Shown here: positions 6,957-14,868 of the stretch, in pieces
How positions within the stretch are numbered: the first letter of the stretch is position 1
Layout of the letters: each line of letters starts with the position of its first letter
Source of the DNA: an uncultured Clostridium sp.
GTDB taxonomy: Bacteria > Bacillota > Clostridia > Clostridiales > Clostridiaceae
Length of the DNA stretch: 15,713 nt
Direction of reading: 5' to 3'
Assembly (NCBI GenBank): GCA_934746015.1
Contig: CAKVEW010000054.1
Coordinates: forward strand, 1-15,713
Notes under the pieces: model-generated
Told to the model about the DNA's origin: nothing
The model's database searches: none
What the model saw: the letters and a program-made list of their open reading frames with translations, nothing else
Program-made: the position numbers and the translations under genes

Positions 6957-7169
6957 TTAGTCTAAGAAAGAAAATATAATTTCTAAAACTCCTTCGGCAA
7001 TTGTCCCTAAAACTCCTAATAACTTCCCTGAAAAATCACTTTTTTTCTTTTCAATCTTAACATCCTTTTTATCATGTACCATTCTCTCACTTGGATCACT
7101 ATTATAATAGTAAGCCTCCTCGTAAGATTTTATTTCAACAAAAGGAATTTTATTTCCATCATTAATCAA
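6957..7169 (-). CDS. Small hypothetical protein downstream of the MATE gene
   Basis: A 70-aa protein starting at TTG 7169, with a GGGGAG ribosome binding site 8 nt upstream. It begins 30 nt after the stop codon of the MATE exporter gene on the same strand, so the two are probably co-transcribed. The N-terminal two thirds are charged and rich in Tyr, Lys and Glu. The last 25 residues (FSGKLLGVLG, then a hydrophobic run to the end) could form an amphipathic or membrane-inserted helix. I do not recognise a family. Support for a real gene is the good ribosome binding site, the operon spacing and the hairpins immediately downstream. Confidence 0.6.
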   Translation of the reverse strand: MINDGNKIPFVEIKSYEEAYYYNSDPSERMVHDKKDVKIEKKKSDFSGKLLGVLGTIAEGVLEIIFSFLD

Positions 7170-7199
7170 AATTCTCTCCCCTAACCATTAATTCTATAA

Positions 7200-8576
7200 T
7201 TAGATTACTTTTCTATTTAGATTTTCATTAAAAGTCTTTTTATAAAAAATAATAAACACAGTTATAGTTGTTAAAGCTGCTGTAATATCTGAAATAGGCT
7301 CTGCTAATAATACAGCTGCTAATTTATTAACTTCACTAACAATACTAGGTAATATAAATATTAAAGGAACTAATAAGACTACCTTTCTTAATAAAGCCAT
7401 TACAAGTGATATTTTTGCTTGCCCTAGGGCTAAGAAAGTTTGCTGACATGCTATTTGAGCTCCAAAAATTATTATTCCTCCAAAGAATATTCTTATGCTC
7501 CAGGAAGTTATTTCAACAAGTTCAGGCTTATTATTAAATATACTAACAAAGAACTGCGGAAATATCATTAATGCACTCCACATGATAATTGTGTAAAATA
7601 AAGAACTAGATAATAATAACTTAAATGTTTTTTTAACTCTTTCTATCTTTTTAGCTCCAAAATTGTAACTAATTATAGGTTGTGCACCTTGAGATAAGCC
7701 TAAAAGTGGTAATGTTACTATTTGCATAATGCTACTCATAATAGTCATTGCTCCTACAGCTAAATCTCCCCCATAAATTTGAAGCTTATTATTAAGACTT
7801 ATTAATACTAAGCTTTCAGTAGCTTGCATAATAAAAGGTGATATTCCTAAAGCAGTTATTGGTAATATAACCTTAAGTCTTGGAATTAAAAATTCTTTTC
7901 TTATTTTTAATATACTCTTATTTCCAAAAAGGAAAACTAGCACCCACCCTGCTGATACAAACTGAGATAATATAGTTGCAAGAGCAGCACCCTTTACACC
8001 TAAATTAAAGGTAAATATTAAAATTGGATCTAAAATTATATTAATAACTGCTCCAATTACAACAGTTATCATCCCTATTTTTGCAAAACCTTGAGTATTA
8101 ATAAATGGGTTCATACCAAGAGCAATTTGTACAAATACTGTTCCCAATAAATAAATTGTTAAATAATCAATTGCATATTTTATAGTTGAATCACTAGCAC
8201 CAAAAGCCCATAATAACTTTTCTTTAAAAATAAGAAATATAAATGTACAAATTATTCCTATAATCACTAATGTAGAAAAACTATTACTTATAATTTTTTC
8301 TGCACCCTCATTATCTTTTTCTCCCATTTTTATTGCAGCAAGAGGTGCTCCACCCATTCCAATAAGAGCTGAAAAAGCAGAAATAATCATTATTATTGGA
8401 AATGAAACACCTACACCTGCCATTGCAATTTCTCCATTAGCCATTCTTCCAATAAATATTCTATCAACTATGTTATATAAGACATTAACCAGTTGAGCAA
8501 TAATTGCTGGAAATGCTAAACTTACTAATAATCTTCCTACTGAACCTTCTCCAAGATTCTTCTTAACTTTAGTCAT
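7200..8576 (-). CDS. MATE family multidrug/metabolite exporter
   Basis: The 458-aa protein is full length for the family, with about twelve membrane helices in two homologous halves. The N-terminus (FPAIIAQLVNVLYNIVDRIF near residues 18-37), the FINTQGFAKIG region near 156 and GAQPIISYNFGAKK near 295 are typical of the DinF/NorM-like MATE proteins common in clostridia. Such proteins export cationic drugs or metabolites in exchange for Na+ or H+; the substrate here is unknown. AAGGAG precedes ATG 8576. It has its own promoter and is followed by the small 70-aa gene. No truncation or frameshift is seen. Confidence 0.92.
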   Translation of the reverse strand: MTKVKKNLGEGSVGRLLVSLAFPAIIAQLVNVLYNIVDRIFIGRMANGEIAMAGVGVSFPIIMIISAFSALIGMGGAPLAAIKMGEKDNEGAEKIISNSFSTLVIIGIICTFIFLIFKEKLLWAFGASDSTIKYAIDYLTIYLLGTVFVQIALGMNPFINTQGFAKIGMITVVIGAVINIILDPILIFTFNLGVKGAALATILSQFVSAGWVLVFLFGNKSILKIRKEFLIPRLKVILPITALGISPFIMQATESLVLISLNNKLQIYGGDLAVGAMTIMSSIMQIVTLPLLGLSQGAQPIISYNFGAKKIERVKKTFKLLLSSSLFYTIIMWSALMIFPQFFVSIFNNKPELVEITSWSIRIFFGGIIIFGAQIACQQTFLALGQAKISLVMALLRKVVLLVPLIFILPSIVSEVNKLAAVLLAEPISDITAALTTITVFIIFYKKTFNENLNRKVI

Positions 8577-8632
8577 ATATTATTTTCTCCTTTTGTAATG
8601 TATTTTGTCTTTAATATACGATTATTAATTAT

Positions 8633-8661
8633 AATATATTCCAAAATAATACTACTCTCAA
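8633..8661 (-). promoter_or_regulatory. Sigma-A promoter of the MATE gene
   Basis: On the minus strand TTGAGA (8661-8656), 17 nt and TATATT (8638-8633) lie about 55 nt before the ATG at 8576. Confidence 0.65.
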
Positions 8662-8705
8662 AAGAAGAATCTTTAAATAAGTTTCTAGAAAAATTCAAAT
8701 ATTAT

Positions 8706-9068
8706 TTACACTATTTCTTTTCCAAATGGCATTAATGATAATTTTGCTAATTTTAAAGATTGAGCAGCAAATGGTATTCCAACAATAGTTATGCATAAAA
8801 ACAATGCACTTACTAAATTAGCTATACAAAGTTCAAATCCACCAAATATTATCCATAGAATATTAGCTATTAAACTTACACCACTATCATTAGTTGTTAC
8901 TACTTTTTTCCCAAAGGGTGCTAATTGCAAACTTGCCATCTTAAAGCATTGTTTCCCTACAGGTATTCCAATTATTGTAATAGACCATAAACACCCTAAA
9001 AGGAACCATCCTAAAGCATTAAAAAAGCCACCAAAAATAAACCAAATAATATTTCCTAAACAAGACAA
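8706..9068 (-). CDS. YccF (DUF307) domain membrane protein
   Basis: A 120-aa membrane protein built from two tandem copies of the YccF unit (roughly 5-56 and 67-118). Each has NI(I/L)W-IFGGF, then ITI-GIP, then a K-A-L-L-PFGK ending. This two-repeat layout is the family hallmark; the cellular function is not known. It starts at TTG 9068 with GGAG 9 nt upstream. It begins 32 nt after the stop codon of the CoA-binding-domain gene and probably shares its promoter. The plus-strand open frame over the same region is a shadow. Confidence 0.88.
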   Translation of the reverse strand: MSCLGNIIWFIFGGFFNALGWFLLGCLWSITIIGIPVGKQCFKMASLQLAPFGKKVVTTNDSGVSLIANILWIIFGGFELCIANLVSALFLCITIVGIPFAAQSLKLAKLSLMPFGKEIV

Positions 9069-9100
9069 AAAAAATCTCTCCTTTATTTATTATTACTAAA

Positions 9101-9469
9101 CTAAAAATTTCTTAATTGAACTAAAGCACAATTTTCTATTGCATTTATTCCATTTTCTTTACAGTAAGTTAATATTTCTTCACTTTCAGCACCTGGTTGT
9201 ACTAACACATTATTAATTCCTAATGACTTAGCTTCTTTTATATATTCAATTCCTAATTTAGAATTAATACATAAATCTATTGCATCAATCTTATGTGGTA
9301 CTTCTTTAATAGTCTTATAAACTCCTTCTCCGCCCTTAGGATGCACACCACTTACTGTATAACCTTTTTCTTCAAATTTATTTAGAATCTTATATGCATA
9401 TTTAGACTTATTAGTTACATCACCTATAACAATCCAGTTTTTTTCTTTAATTAATTCTTTTATATCCAT
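9101..9469 (-). CDS. CoA-binding domain protein (YccU-like)
   Basis: A 122-aa protein consisting of a single Rossmann-type CoA-binding domain. WIVIGDVTNKSKYAY near residues 12-26 forms the nucleotide-binding turn, and NVLVQPGAESEEIL and IENCALVQ near the C-terminus are typical of the family. Close families occur as the N-terminal domain of succinyl-CoA synthetase alpha chains and as stand-alone YccU-like proteins of unknown role. I place the start at ATG 9469. The GTG at 9484 lies within the GAGGAGG Shine-Dalgarno sequence that serves this ATG with 6-nt spacing. It is the first gene of a two-gene operon with the YccF gene. Confidence 0.88.
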   Translation of the reverse strand: MDIKELIKEKNWIVIGDVTNKSKYAYKILNKFEEKGYTVSGVHPKGGEGVYKTIKEVPHKIDAIDLCINSKLGIEYIKEAKSLGINNVLVQPGAESEEILTYCKENGINAIENCALVQLRNF

Positions 9470-9499
9470 AATGAACCTCCTCACTAAATCTTTAGTTAT

Positions 9500-9528
9500 A
9501 ATATATACAAATATACTGTTTTCCTCAA
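9500..9528 (-). promoter_or_regulatory. Sigma-A promoter of the CoA-binding / YccF operon
   Basis: On the minus strand TTGAGG (9528-9523), 17 nt and TATATT (9505-9500) lie about 30 nt before the ATG at 9469. It is divergent from the leuS promoter. Confidence 0.6.
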
Positions 9529-9572
9529 CAAAAAAATGATATAAATATATTTTATTTAACTTTTTCTAAATG

Positions 9573-9601
9573 TTGACTTATAATATAATAAAATATATAA
9601 T
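9573..9601 (+). promoter_or_regulatory. Sigma-A promoter of leuS
   Basis: TTGACT (9573-9578), 17 nt and a perfect TATAAT (9596-9601) put the transcript start near 9608, about 20 nt before stem I of the T-box leader. Confidence 0.85.
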
Positions 9602-9626
9602 TGTGTATATTAAAATTTTATATTTT

Positions 9627-9846
9627 GCTATGATTAGGAGTAGTATTATAAATTTTATACTTAAGAGAGCTGTTGGGTGCTGAAAAACAGTGTATAGATT
9701 ATAAGAACTTGCCTATGAGCTTACTTGTTAAAAGCAAGTACGGGTAACCCCCGTTATATTTTTGAGTGAGAAAATTTATATTTTCTAATAAGAGTGGTAC
9801 CGCGAATATATCCTTCGTCTCTTAATTGAGATGAGGGATTTTTTTA
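9627..9846 (+). ncRNA. T-box leader controlling leuS (probable Leu specifier CUU)
   Basis: All parts of a T-box riboswitch are visible in order. Stem I starts near 9627 with the AGTAGTA-type internal motif at about 9639-9645. Its upper arm (CTGTT 9670-9674 with AACAG 9686-9690) encloses the GGUG loop. The specifier loop (GAACTTGC) holds CTT at 9708-9710, a leucine codon that fits the downstream gene. Further stems lie at 9722-9754, and a stem III candidate (AAAAT/ATTTT) follows. The conserved T-box sequence AGAGTGGTACCGCG is at 9791-9804, and AAGAG (9790-9794) pairs with CTCTT (9819-9823) in the antiterminator. In this family uncharged tRNA-Leu stabilises the antiterminator and lets leuS be transcribed. 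The specifier assignment is by position and is a little less certain than the rest. Confidence 0.95.
9810..9845 (+). terminator. Regulated terminator of the leuS T-box
   Basis: A 12-bp stem (9810-9821 with 9828-9839, two G-U pairs), a TTAATT loop and a run of seven T form an intrinsic terminator. Its 5' arm overlaps the CTCTT needed for the antiterminator, so the two structures exclude each other. Confidence 0.92.
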
Positions 9847-9883
9847 TTCTTTTTACAATCGTTATTTTAGAGGAGGATTAATA

Positions 9884-12334
9884 ATGGCTAAATACGGAAC
9901 TTCCATTGATAAGAAATGGCAAGATAAGTGGGAAGAAACTAATCTTTATAAGTTCGACCCAAATAAGGATGGAGAAAAATTATATGTATTAGAAATGTTC
10001 TCTTATCCATCAGGTAGCCAATTACATGCAGGTCATTGGTTTAACTATGGACCTGTTGATTCATGGGCTAGAATGAAGAAAATGCAAGGATATAATGTAT
10101 TCCAACCAATGGGCTTTGATGCTTTTGGACTTCCTGCTGAAAACTATGCAATAAAAACTGGAATTCATCCAAAGGATTCAACTGATAAGAACATTGAAAC
10201 TATGGAAAAGCAATTAAAGGCAATGGGTGCTATGTTTAATTGGGAAAATGAAGTAATAACTTGTCACCCTGATTATTATAAATGGACTCAATGGGTATTC
10301 TTAAAATTATATGAAAAAGGATTAGCATATAGAAAAAAAGCTCCTGTAAACTGGTGTCCATCTTGTAATACAGTTTTAGCAAATGAACAAGTTGTTGAAG
10401 GTCTTTGTGAAAGATGTTCTACAGAAGTTACAAAGAAGGACTTAACTCAATGGTTCTTAAAAATCACTGATTATGCTGATGAATTATTAGAAAAACTAGA
10501 TACTTTAGATTGGCCTGAAAAAACTGTAGCAATGCAAAAGCACTGGATAGGTAAATCTACTGGTGCAGAAGTTACATTTAAAGTAAAAGATTCAGATTTA
10601 AAATTTGATGTATTCACAACAAGAGTTGATACATTAAATGGTGTAACTTATGTAGTGTTAGCTCCAGAAAATCCATTAGTAGATGAGCTTACTAAGGCAG
10701 AGTACAAAGATTCAGTTGAAAACTATAAAGAAGAAGCTAAAAAGCAATCTGATATAGAAAGACAATCTTTATCTAGAGAAAAAACTGGGGTATTTACAGG
10801 ATCTTATGCAATAAATCCTATAAATAATAAAGAAGTACCTATTTGGGTTGGAGATTATGTATTAGCAACTTACGGTACTGGTGCTGTTATGGCTGTTCCA
10901 GCTCATGATGAAAGAGACTTTGCTTTTGCAACTAAATTTAACCTTCCTATAGAAAGGGTTATAACTAGTAAAAATGCTGGAAATGATGAGTTACCATATT
11001 GTGAATACGGTAAGTTAGTTAATTCTGGTGAGTTTGATGGACTTACTACTGAAGAAGCTAAAGAAAAAATAGTTGAAAAATTATCTTCAATGGGATCAGG
11101 ATCTGCAAAGGTTAATTATAGATTAAGAGATTGGCTTGTATCTAGACAAAGATACTGGGGTGCACCAATTCCAATAGTTTACTGTGAAGATTGTGGTACA
11201 GTAGCAGTTCCAGAAGAAAATTTACCAGTAGAGCTTCCATATGATGTTGAATTTGCTCCTGATGGAAAATCACCTCTTGCAAAATGTGACTCTTTTGTAA
11301 ATACAACTTGCCCTAAGTGTGGAAAGCCAGCTAAGAGAGAAGTAGATACTTTAGATACCTTCGTATGCTCATCTTGGTATCAATTAAGATATCCAGATAG
11401 CAAAAATACTGAAAAAGCATTTGATAGAGAAATAGTAGATAAAATGCTTCCAGTAGATAAATACGTTGGTGGTCCTGAACATGCTTGTATGCACTTATTA
11501 TATGCTAGATTTGTAACTAAGGCACTTAGAGATATGGGGTATTTAGATTTTGATGAACCATTCAAATCTCTAACTCACCAAGGATTAATACTTGGACCAG
11601 ATGGATTAAAGATGAGTAAGTCAAAAGGAAATACTATTTCTCCAAATGATTATATTTCAGAATATGGTTCAGATGTATTTAGAATGTATTTAATGTTTGG
11701 TTTTGCCTACGTTGAAGGTGGTGCTTGGAGTGATGATGGACTTAAATCTGTTGCAAGATTTGTAGATAGAATTGAAAGATACCTTGAAACTGCAAGAGAA
11801 GCAATAGAAAAAGGTGATAATAACAAGACTACTATAGATAAGTCAGAAAAAGAATTAAACTTCTGGTTACACAATGCAATTAAAGGAGTAACTGAAGATG
11901 CTGATAAAATGCAATTTAATACTGCAATTGCAAGAATGATGGAATTTGTAAATGCTTTATCTAAATATCTACAAGAAGATGTTATGAATTTAGAATTCCT
12001 AAAGAATACTTGTATGGATTTCTTAAAGATTTTAGCACCATTTGCTCCTCACTTTGCTGAAGAACAATGGAGTTTATTAGGATTAGATTATTCAATCTTT
12101 AATCAAGAATGGCCAAAATTTGATCCTAAAGCTTTAGTTAAGGATGAAGTTGAAATTGCAATTCAAGTTAACGGAAAAATTAAAGCTAAGATTAATGTTC
12201 CTACAGATTTAGACGAAGAAGGAATTAAAGCTGCTTCATTAGCTAATGAAAATGTAATAGCTGCAACTGAAGGTAAAAACATAGTTAAAGTTATAGTTAT
12301 TAAAGGAAGATTAGTAAATATAGTAGTTAAATAG
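9884..12334 (+). CDS. leuS: Leucyl-tRNA synthetase
   Basis: A full-length 816-aa class I aminoacyl-tRNA synthetase charging tRNA-Leu in the cytoplasm. The HIGH-box variant HAGH is at residues 48-51 within the YPSG context of bacterial LeuRS. Zinc-type CxxC pairs occur at 158/161 and 175/178. The CP1 editing domain shows [17 protein letters not shown] at 329-345 with the conserved Asp342 that guards against mischarging. A second Cys-rich zone (CEDC, then CPKC) follows. KMSKS is at 576-580, then the anticodon-binding helices and the C-terminal domain. AGAGGAGG ends 7 nt before ATG 9884. Expression is controlled by the T-box leader just upstream and ends at the terminator at 12376. Nothing is missing or unusual. 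Confidence 0.98.
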   Translation: MAKYGTSIDKKWQDKWEETNLYKFDPNKDGEKLYVLEMFSYPSGSQLHAGHWFNYGPVDSWARMKKMQGYNVFQPMGFDAFGLPAENYAIKTGIHPKDSTDKNIETMEKQLKAMGAMFNWENEVITCHPDYYKWTQWVFLKLYEKGLAYRKKAPVNWCPSCNTVLANEQVVEGLCERCSTEVTKKDLTQWFLKITDYADELLEKLDTLDWPEKTVAMQKHWIGKSTGAEVTFKVKDSDLKFDVFTTRVDTLNGVTYVVLAPENPLVDELTKAEYKDSVENYKEEAKKQSDIERQSLSREKTGVFTGSYAINPINNKEVPIWVGDYVLATYGTGAVMAVPAHDERDFAFATKFNLPIERVITSKNAGNDELPYCEYGKLVNSGEFDGLTTEEAKEKIVEKLSSMGSGSAKVNYRLRDWLVSRQRYWGAPIPIVYCEDCGTVAVPEENLPVELPYDVEFAPDGKSPLAKCDSFVNTTCPKCGKPAKREVDTLDTFVCSSWYQLRYPDSKNTEKAFDREIVDKMLPVDKYVGGPEHACMHLLYARFVTKALRDMGYLDFDEPFKSLTHQGLILGPDGLKMSKSKGNTISPNDYISEYGSDVFRMYLMFGFAYVEGGAWSDDGLKSVARFVDRIERYLETAREAIEKGDNNKTTIDKSEKELNFWLHNAIKGVTEDADKMQFNTAIARMMEFVNALSKYLQEDVMNLEFLKNTCMDFLKILAPFAPHFAEEQWSLLGLDYSIFNQEWPKFDPKALVKDEVEIAIQVNGKIKAKINVPTDLDEEGIKAASLANENVIAATEGKNIVKVIVIKGRLVNIVVK

Positions 12335-12375
12335 TTACTAGAAATATTATATTTATCCTAAATCCTAACTAAATG

Positions 12376-12402
12376 AAAAAAGACACTTAGGTGTCTTTTT
12401 TT
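12376..12402. terminator. Strong bidirectional terminator after leuS
   Basis: An 11-bp stem (12376-12386 with 12391-12401), a TTAG loop and T7 on the plus strand end the leuS transcript. The A-rich left flank gives a U tract for minus-strand transcripts coming from 12503-13246. Confidence 0.9.
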
Positions 12403-12506
12403 AATGCCTTTTTATTTATTAAATTTTGATTTTTTAAAGTAAAGTATATTAAAAATACTCCAATTAGTATAAATACTAATCTTAAATAGTTTTCTCTGTT
12501 ATTTAA
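12387..12506 (-). pseudogene. Start-less open frame encoding one hydrophobic helix; possible gene remnant
   Basis: On the minus strand an open frame of 39 codons runs from just after a TGA (12509-12507) to a TAA lying in the terminator loop (12389-12387). It reads as a charged start (NNREN), a 16-residue hydrophobic stretch (LRLVFILIGVFLIYFT) and a Lys-rich tail, like the end of a small membrane protein. No ATG, GTG or TTG occurs before the hydrophobic part. It overlaps the last 4 nt of the SAM-binding protein gene in another frame. It could be the 3' relic of a deleted gene, or chance. Confidence 0.25.
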
Positions 12507-13246
12507 TCATCTAATGCATCTTTAAAACCAGCTAAAACTTCGCTTACCAATTCTTCATCAAGTTGCTTATAATATTTTAATAAATTAGCTTCTTGTAATG
12601 ATCCAAATATATTCTTGCTAATTTCCATCCATAATTCAGGTATATAAACCCATACTATTTCTTCATACTTGCAACTTAACAGAAAATGCTCCATACCCCA
12701 GAATAAGTATTCCTCTATTTTATGTATTTTATTAAACTTAATATAATCTTCTACAACTCTCTTCTCCAACTTATATTCATAAATATCTACATAAAAATAA
12801 TCGAATTCCTCACTCTCAGCCTCAAAAGCATCCTTATTAATTATCTTTATCTTATTATTCTCTTCAAAATTTGACTTATATAAATCTATAACATCTTTTT
12901 CTTTTTCATACACTACAATTTCATCTACATCATTTTTTTTTGATAACTCTTGAACTACATATCCAAGACCTAACCCAACTACTCCTACCTTACCTTTTGC
13001 ATATTTTATGAACATATAGGAGCTTTCAATTTCAATAGGTGATATTCTCATCCAAATTTTATCTGGTCCATGTAGCTCTAAAACATCAAAATTTATTCTA
13101 CCTTTCTTCCTATACATATATCCATCCGTATACTCACTGGTATTATTCATTTTTTTTATTTCAAAACTTCCAACCCTACCTTCGGATATGAAGTTATTGT
13201 ATTCACTAACTTTTTCATTTATGTAATTCTTATCATACGGTTTCAA
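12503..13246 (-). CDS. SAM-binding, spermidine-synthase-like protein
   Basis: A 247-aa protein starting at TTG 13246, with AAGGAG 9 nt upstream. Residues 41-70 resemble the small beta-strand N-terminal domain of the spermidine synthase family. The following Rossmann fold has VGVVGLGLGY (87-96) as the glycine loop, VVYEKEKDV (111-119) with the acidic residue that holds the ribose, DAF at 139-141, and DYFYVDIYEY (149-158) as motif IV. The C-terminal third is helical. The fold is well supported, but the usual polyamine catalytic signature is not clear and no polyamine genes are nearby. It could be an unassigned methyltransferase-like protein. It has its own promoter and no operon partner. Confidence 0.7.
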   Translation of the reverse strand: MKPYDKNYINEKVSEYNNFISEGRVGSFEIKKMNNTSEYTDGYMYRKKGRINFDVLELHGPDKIWMRISPIEIESSYMFIKYAKGKVGVVGLGLGYVVQELSKKNDVDEIVVYEKEKDVIDLYKSNFEENNKIKIINKDAFEAESEEFDYFYVDIYEYKLEKRVVEDYIKFNKIHKIEEYLFWGMEHFLLSCKYEEIVWVYIPELWMEISKNIFGSLQEANLLKYYKQLDEELVSEVLAGFKDALDD

Positions 13247-13292
13247 AATAAAACACTCCTTCTAAATAAGTATCTAGCTGCTTATAATTACT

Positions 13293-13321
13293 ATTATATT
13301 TATGATGTAATATAATGACAA
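13293..13321 (-). promoter_or_regulatory. Sigma-A promoter of the SAM-binding protein gene
   Basis: On the minus strand TTGTCA (13321-13316), 17 nt and a perfect TATAAT (13298-13293) lie about 45 nt before the TTG start. Confidence 0.75.
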
Positions 13322-13364
13322 TAACTATTTATAAAAATTTACTATGTTTTGCATAAAAAAACTC

Positions 13365-13392
13365 TTGATATTTAAACTTACTATGATATACT
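13365..13392 (+). promoter_or_regulatory. Sigma-A promoter of the HesB-like gene
   Basis: TTGATA (13365-13370), a 16-nt spacer with TG just before the -10 box, and TATACT (13387-13392) lie about 40 nt before ATG 13432. Confidence 0.65.
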
Positions 13393-13431
13393 AGTGATAT
13401 AAATTATCATTTAGAAATAGAAGGTGAAAAT

Positions 13432-13761
13432 ATGGATAAAATTTTAATAAGCGAAGAAGCATACAAAGAATTCAAAGAATTTTTAGACGAAAATGAAGTA
13501 GATAATTATAGCATTAGAATTAATTTAGCTGGATTTGGTTGCAGTGGTCCTGCTTTTAATATATCTGTTGATGAAGCTAGAGATGGAGATGTTAGCCAAA
13601 AGGTTAACGATATAGTTTTCGTTGTAGAAGAAAAATTAGTAGATGAATTCGGTGGATTCAAATTACTTTCAACTGATGAAAATGAAGGAAGAGGATTATC
13701 TCTAAAACCTGTAATTGAAGTTGAAGGTGGATGTGGATCTTGTGGCGGTGGATGTCACTAA
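13432..13761 (+). CDS. HesB/IscA-like iron-sulfur protein (HesB-like (seleno)protein family, Cys form)
   Basis: A 109-aa protein of the A-type iron-sulfur carrier fold. The motif GFGCSGPAF supplies Cys37, and the C-terminus CGSCGGGCH supplies Cys101, Cys104, Cys108 and His109. Classical IscA uses one Cys near residue 35 and a C-terminal CGC, so the first two positions match and the tail is extended. The GFGCSGP motif is that of the HesB-like (seleno)protein subfamily. There the family position can be selenocysteine; here it is a normal Cys codon (TGC). Such proteins are thought to hold or deliver Fe-S clusters or iron, but this subfamily is little studied. AAGGTGA precedes the ATG. It is a monocistronic unit with its own promoter and terminator; no isc or suf genes are in the window. 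Confidence 0.85.
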   Translation: MDKILISEEAYKEFKEFLDENEVDNYSIRINLAGFGCSGPAFNISVDEARDGDVSQKVNDIVFVVEEKLVDEFGGFKLLSTDENEGRGLSLKPVIEVEGGCGSCGGGCH

Positions 13762-13783
13762 TATCAAAATAATTTGATAACAT

Positions 13784-13815
13784 AAAAAACTCAAGTTTTT
13801 AACTTGAGTTTTTTT
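13784..13815. terminator. Bidirectional terminator between the HesB-like gene and map
   Basis: A perfect 14-bp stem (13784-13797 with 13801-13814) with a TTT loop and A6/T7 flanks serves both convergent genes. A separate weak hairpin (13762-13768 with 13773-13779) lies between the HesB-like stop codon and this one. Confidence 0.92.
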
Positions 13816-13859
13816 CATTTAATTAAAGATTTTTTATTATTAAATTGCAATGTAAAATT

Positions 13860-14729
13860 CTACCATGCAATAATCTCTGCTCCATCTTCTGTAACTAAAA
13901 CTGTATATTCCCATTGTGCTGAATATCCACCATCTTCTGTAAATACAGTCCAATCATCATCCTCATCTACAAAGACTTCATAATCCCCTTGATTAAGCAT
14001 TGGTTCAATAGTAAATACCATTCCAGGAACTAAAACCATTCCTTCTCCTCTTTCACCAACATGGGCAACAAAAGGCTCTTCATGAAACTCTATACCAACT
14101 CCATGACCACCAAAAGCCCTAACTACTGAAAATCCATTTGCTTCTGCATGCTCTTGAATAACAGCTCCAATATCTCCTAAGAAACCCCAAGGCTTTACAG
14201 CTTCAAATCCTTTATCTAAGCATTCTTTAGTAACTCTAACTAACTTCTCGTCTTCTTCAGATACATTTCCTATCATAAACATTCTAGAAGCATCTGAATA
14301 ATAACCTTTATATATAGTTGATACATCAACATTAACTATATCTCCATCCATTAGCACTGTATCTTCACTTGGTATACCGTGGCATACTACATCATTAATT
14401 GATACACATACACTCTTTGGAAAACCATCATAATTTAGTGGCGCAGGTATAGCTCCACTATTAACAGTAAAATCATGAACTAACTTATCAATTTCCTCTG
14501 TATTCATTCCTAATTTTATCTTCTCTTGAACTAAGTCTAATACAGCATTATTAATTTTAGCGCTCTCTTTTATTCCTTCAATTTGTTCTTGATTCTTTAT
14601 CATATCCCTTGTTGGTACTTCATAACCTTTATGCTTTAAAGCTTCTAGCTTTTCATCAAACTCTAAATGGCACTTTTTATACTTCTTGCCACTATTACAC
14701 CAACATTGATCATTTCTATTTAAATTCAT
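13860..14729 (-). CDS. map: Methionine aminopeptidase type I with N-terminal SEC-C zinc motif
   Basis: The 289-aa protein removes the initiator methionine from new proteins. Residues 9-21 (CWCNSGKKYKKCH; Cys9, Cys11, Cys20, His21) form a SEC-C zinc motif, also found at the end of SecA and thought to help contact the ribosome. The catalytic domain has the full type I set: His117 for substrate, and metal ligands Asp135 (NVDVS), Asp146 (YSDASR), His209 (GGHGVG), Glu242 (TIEPM) and Glu274 (QWEYT). AAGGAGG lies just before ATG 14729. The SEC-C form is common in clostridia, often as a second copy beside the shorter map of the ribosomal protein operon; that other copy is not in the window. The promoter is not clear: TTGATA-16-TATAGT near 14740-14770 would leave almost no leader. 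Confidence 0.95.
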   Translation of the reverse strand: MNLNRNDQCWCNSGKKYKKCHLEFDEKLEALKHKGYEVPTRDMIKNQEQIEGIKESAKINNAVLDLVQEKIKLGMNTEEIDKLVHDFTVNSGAIPAPLNYDGFPKSVCVSINDVVCHGIPSEDTVLMDGDIVNVDVSTIYKGYYSDASRMFMIGNVSEEDEKLVRVTKECLDKGFEAVKPWGFLGDIGAVIQEHAEANGFSVVRAFGGHGVGIEFHEEPFVAHVGERGEGMVLVPGMVFTIEPMLNQGDYEVFVDEDDDWTVFTEDGGYSAQWEYTVLVTEDGAEIIAW

Positions 14730-14824
14730 AACCTACCTCCTTAATACTATATTGCTTATTAAGATTTTATCAAATAGTATTATTTATTATCTATATAATA
14801 ATATATCACAAATAGTATGAAAAA

Positions 14825-14860
14825 GGAGATAAATAACCATAAAAAACAGTTTTTATCTCC
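14825..14860 (-). terminator. Terminator after the single-pass membrane protein gene
   Basis: On the minus strand GGAGATAAA (14860-14852) pairs perfectly with TTTATCTCC (14833-14825) and is followed by TTTTT. The 18-nt loop can add an inner AAC/GTT pair. It sits 8 nt after the stop codon at 14869 and separates that gene from map. Confidence 0.75.
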
Positions 14861-14868
14861 TAATATTA

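Noticed and set aside
10025..10036. HAGH in LeuRS as a damaged HIGH motif
   Set aside because: Hydrophobic or small residues are accepted at the second position of this motif, and the rest of the enzyme is intact.
13540..13545. Selenocysteine in the HesB-like protein
   Set aside because: The motif codon reads TGC and there is no in-frame TGA, so this is the cysteine form.
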